Part shown: one piece after another, positions 6,904 to 7,523 of the stretch
Position numbering within the stretch: the stretch's first letter is position 1
How the letters are laid out: every line of letters starts with the position of its first letter
Source: an uncultured Collinsella sp.
GTDB lineage: Bacteria > Actinomycetota > Coriobacteriia > Coriobacteriales > Coriobacteriaceae
Assembly (NCBI GenBank): GCA_902494545.1
Contig: CABUTP010000068.1
Span: forward strand, 1-7,523
Direction of reading: 5' to 3'
DNA length: 7,523 nt
Position numbers and translations under genes: made by a program
Notes under the pieces: model-generated
Databases searched by the model: none
Told to the model about the DNA's origin: nothing
What the model saw: the letters and a program-made list of their open reading frames with translations, nothing else

Positions 6904-7369
6904 CGGAAATCTTATCCCAGCTCAAAGGCCATTTCTGGGATGTATTTTCCGTCGAGTGCCTCATCGGGAAACTGCATCCCATTTCAAGCGTCGATTCTGG
7001 GACGCACTTTCCCTTAGACCCTCAACCGGAAACCGCATCCCACTTTGAGCGCAAATTCCGGGATGCATTTTCCGCTTGAGCCTCATTGGGAAACGGCGTC
7101 CCACTTTGAGGGCTGATTGTGGGATGCATTTTCCGGTTTTGCTCTCATTGGGAAAATGCATCCCGTTTCTTGACCGAATAATGGGACGCAATTTCCCGTT
7201 GGAGCGCCTTTGGGAAAGTGTGTCCCACTTCGACCGCCCAGAGTGGGATGCACTTTCCGCAAAGCACCTCAACGGGAAACTACGTCCCATTCCAAAGGCA
7301 AATTCCGGGACGCATTTTTCGAAAGCCTGCCCATCCGGAAAGCCCGTCCCACTTTGGACGCATCCGGGC
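6904..7369. repeat. Array 2: about seven and a half 61-62 bp units of the same dyad-motif family
   Basis: Fifteen motif copies start at 6904, 6936, 6966, 6998, 7027, 7059, 7088, 7120, 7150, 7182, 7212, 7244, 7274, 7306 and 7336, with mean spacing about 30.9 bp. Forward (GGAAA to TCCCA) and inverse (TGGGA to TTTCC) forms alternate strictly. A degraded motif follows near 7355-7369. The array has the same orientation as array 1. The units at 7088, 7150 and 7212 match units 2365, 2426 and 2488 of array 1 also in their spacers, for example GGGCTGATT and CTCTCATT. No coding frame persists through it. It lies upstream of the surface-protein gene, beyond the AAAATGAG repeats. Confidence 0.9.
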
Positions 7370-7410
7370 ACGGAACCATCGACCTATCAGGCCTCCCATC
7401 AATAAAGAGG

Positions 7411-7424
7411 CGTCCTCCCGGACG
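7411..7424. other. Small hairpin
   Basis: CGTCC at 7411-7415 pairs with GGACG at 7420-7424 around a TCCC loop. It sits between the end of array 2 and the larger inverted repeat. No T tract follows, so it is not a clear terminator. The rest of 7370-7426 shows no gene or other signal I can support. Confidence 0.4.
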
Positions 7425-7457
7425 GCGGGGCACGAAGTTCATCGCGAGTTCCGCACG

Positions 7458-7513
7458 CAAAGAAGGCCACTTAATGTGGCCTTCGTCTTGCGCAGGACTG
7501 TAGAGCAGGGAAC
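7458..7513 (-). repeat. Right, inverted copy of the 57-bp structured element
   Basis: Read on the minus strand this 56-bp stretch matches 2243-2299 except for one gap and three substitutions, two of which are compensatory in the stem. Its orientation is opposite to the left copy, so both copies point inward across 5.2 kb. By analogy with the left copy it may form the 3' end of a leftward gene lying beyond the window's right edge; that gene is not visible. Confidence 0.72.
7462..7484 (-). terminator. Stem-loop, possible weak terminator for a leftward gene outside the window
   Basis: GAAGGCCAC at 7462-7470 pairs with GTGGCCTTC at 7476-7484 around TTAAT. On the minus strand only TTTGCG follows, and on the plus strand GTCTTG, so the T tract is poor. 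The call rests mainly on homology to the clear terminator at 2273-2303. Confidence 0.4.
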
Positions 7514-7523
7514 TTCGTGCCCC

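Larger units (their letters stand above)
7427..7523. repeat. 14-bp perfect inverted repeat enclosing a hairpin, reaching the window edge
   Basis: GGGGCACGAAGTTC at 7427-7440 is the exact reverse complement of GAACTTCGTGCCCC at 7510-7523. The intervening 69 bases hold a 9-bp stem-loop (7462-7484) and the near-palindrome GTCTTGCGCAGGAC (7485-7498). As RNA it could fold into a long closing stem over internal hairpins. The outer arm ends exactly at the last base of the window, so the repeat may extend further. No equivalent outer stem surrounds the left copy of the 57-bp element. Confidence 0.7.

Noticed and set aside
6961..7371. Small repeated-peptide ORFs across the arrays on either strand (also 2363-2548)
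   Set aside because: Peptide repeats such as GKCVP arise from the DNA repeats. The 61-62 bp period shifts the frame from unit to unit, and there is no ribosome site or conserved product.
2243..7513. Transposon with 57-bp terminal inverted repeats
   Set aside because: No transposase or recombinase lies between the repeats. The bases just outside the two ends do not form a target-site duplication, and the repeat contains a working-looking terminator with a compensatory change.

Overview
The window looks like chromosome of a high-GC Gram-positive gut actinobacterium. Collinsella or a close Coriobacteriia relative fits best. This rests on codon use, an LTA-synthase-family gene, and a sortase-anchored protein with an LAxTG-type motif. 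It is inference from style and not from a database match.

Layout. (1) 3-2189, + strand: an LTA-synthase/phosphoglycerol-transferase-type membrane enzyme, cut off at its 5' end by the window edge, followed by a hairpin terminator. (2) 2304-2595: an array of five 61-62 bp units made of short dyad motifs (GGGA, seven bases, TCCC) in alternating orientation. (3) 2620-2658: a strong stem-loop terminator. (4) 2685-6781, - strand: one large exported, cell-wall-anchored protein. It has a signal peptide, FG-GAP/VCBS-like calcium-binding repeats, a beta-rich module, FN3 and Ig-like domains, a Pro/Thr/Lys-rich stalk, LANTG, a membrane anchor and a basic tail. It is split into two frames by an exact 8-bp tandem duplication at 6404-6419. 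Removing one copy restores a single 1362-residue protein. (5) 6782-6903: its upstream region, with a Shine-Dalgarno and three AAAATGAG repeats spaced by about two and four helical turns. (6) 6904-7369: a second, longer array of the same 61-62 bp family. (7) 7411-7523: a hairpin-rich region.

The most interesting structure is non-coding. A 57-bp element downstream of the LTA-synthase gene (2243-2299) recurs inverted at the far end (7458-7513) with 53 of 57 columns identical. Two of the differences are a compensatory G-C to A-T change in a 9-bp stem. The two repeat arrays lie just inside these inverted elements, in the same orientation as each other, and several of their units correspond one to one. 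The surface-protein gene is therefore nested inside paired arrays and paired inverted elements.

Both protein genes concern the cell envelope: one probably builds a glycerol-phosphate-type polymer, the other is a wall-anchored surface protein. They converge and nothing shows that they are co-regulated. The surface gene may be switchable, ON with one octamer copy and OFF with the two seen here, but a fixed mutation or a sequence error is equally possible from one sequence.
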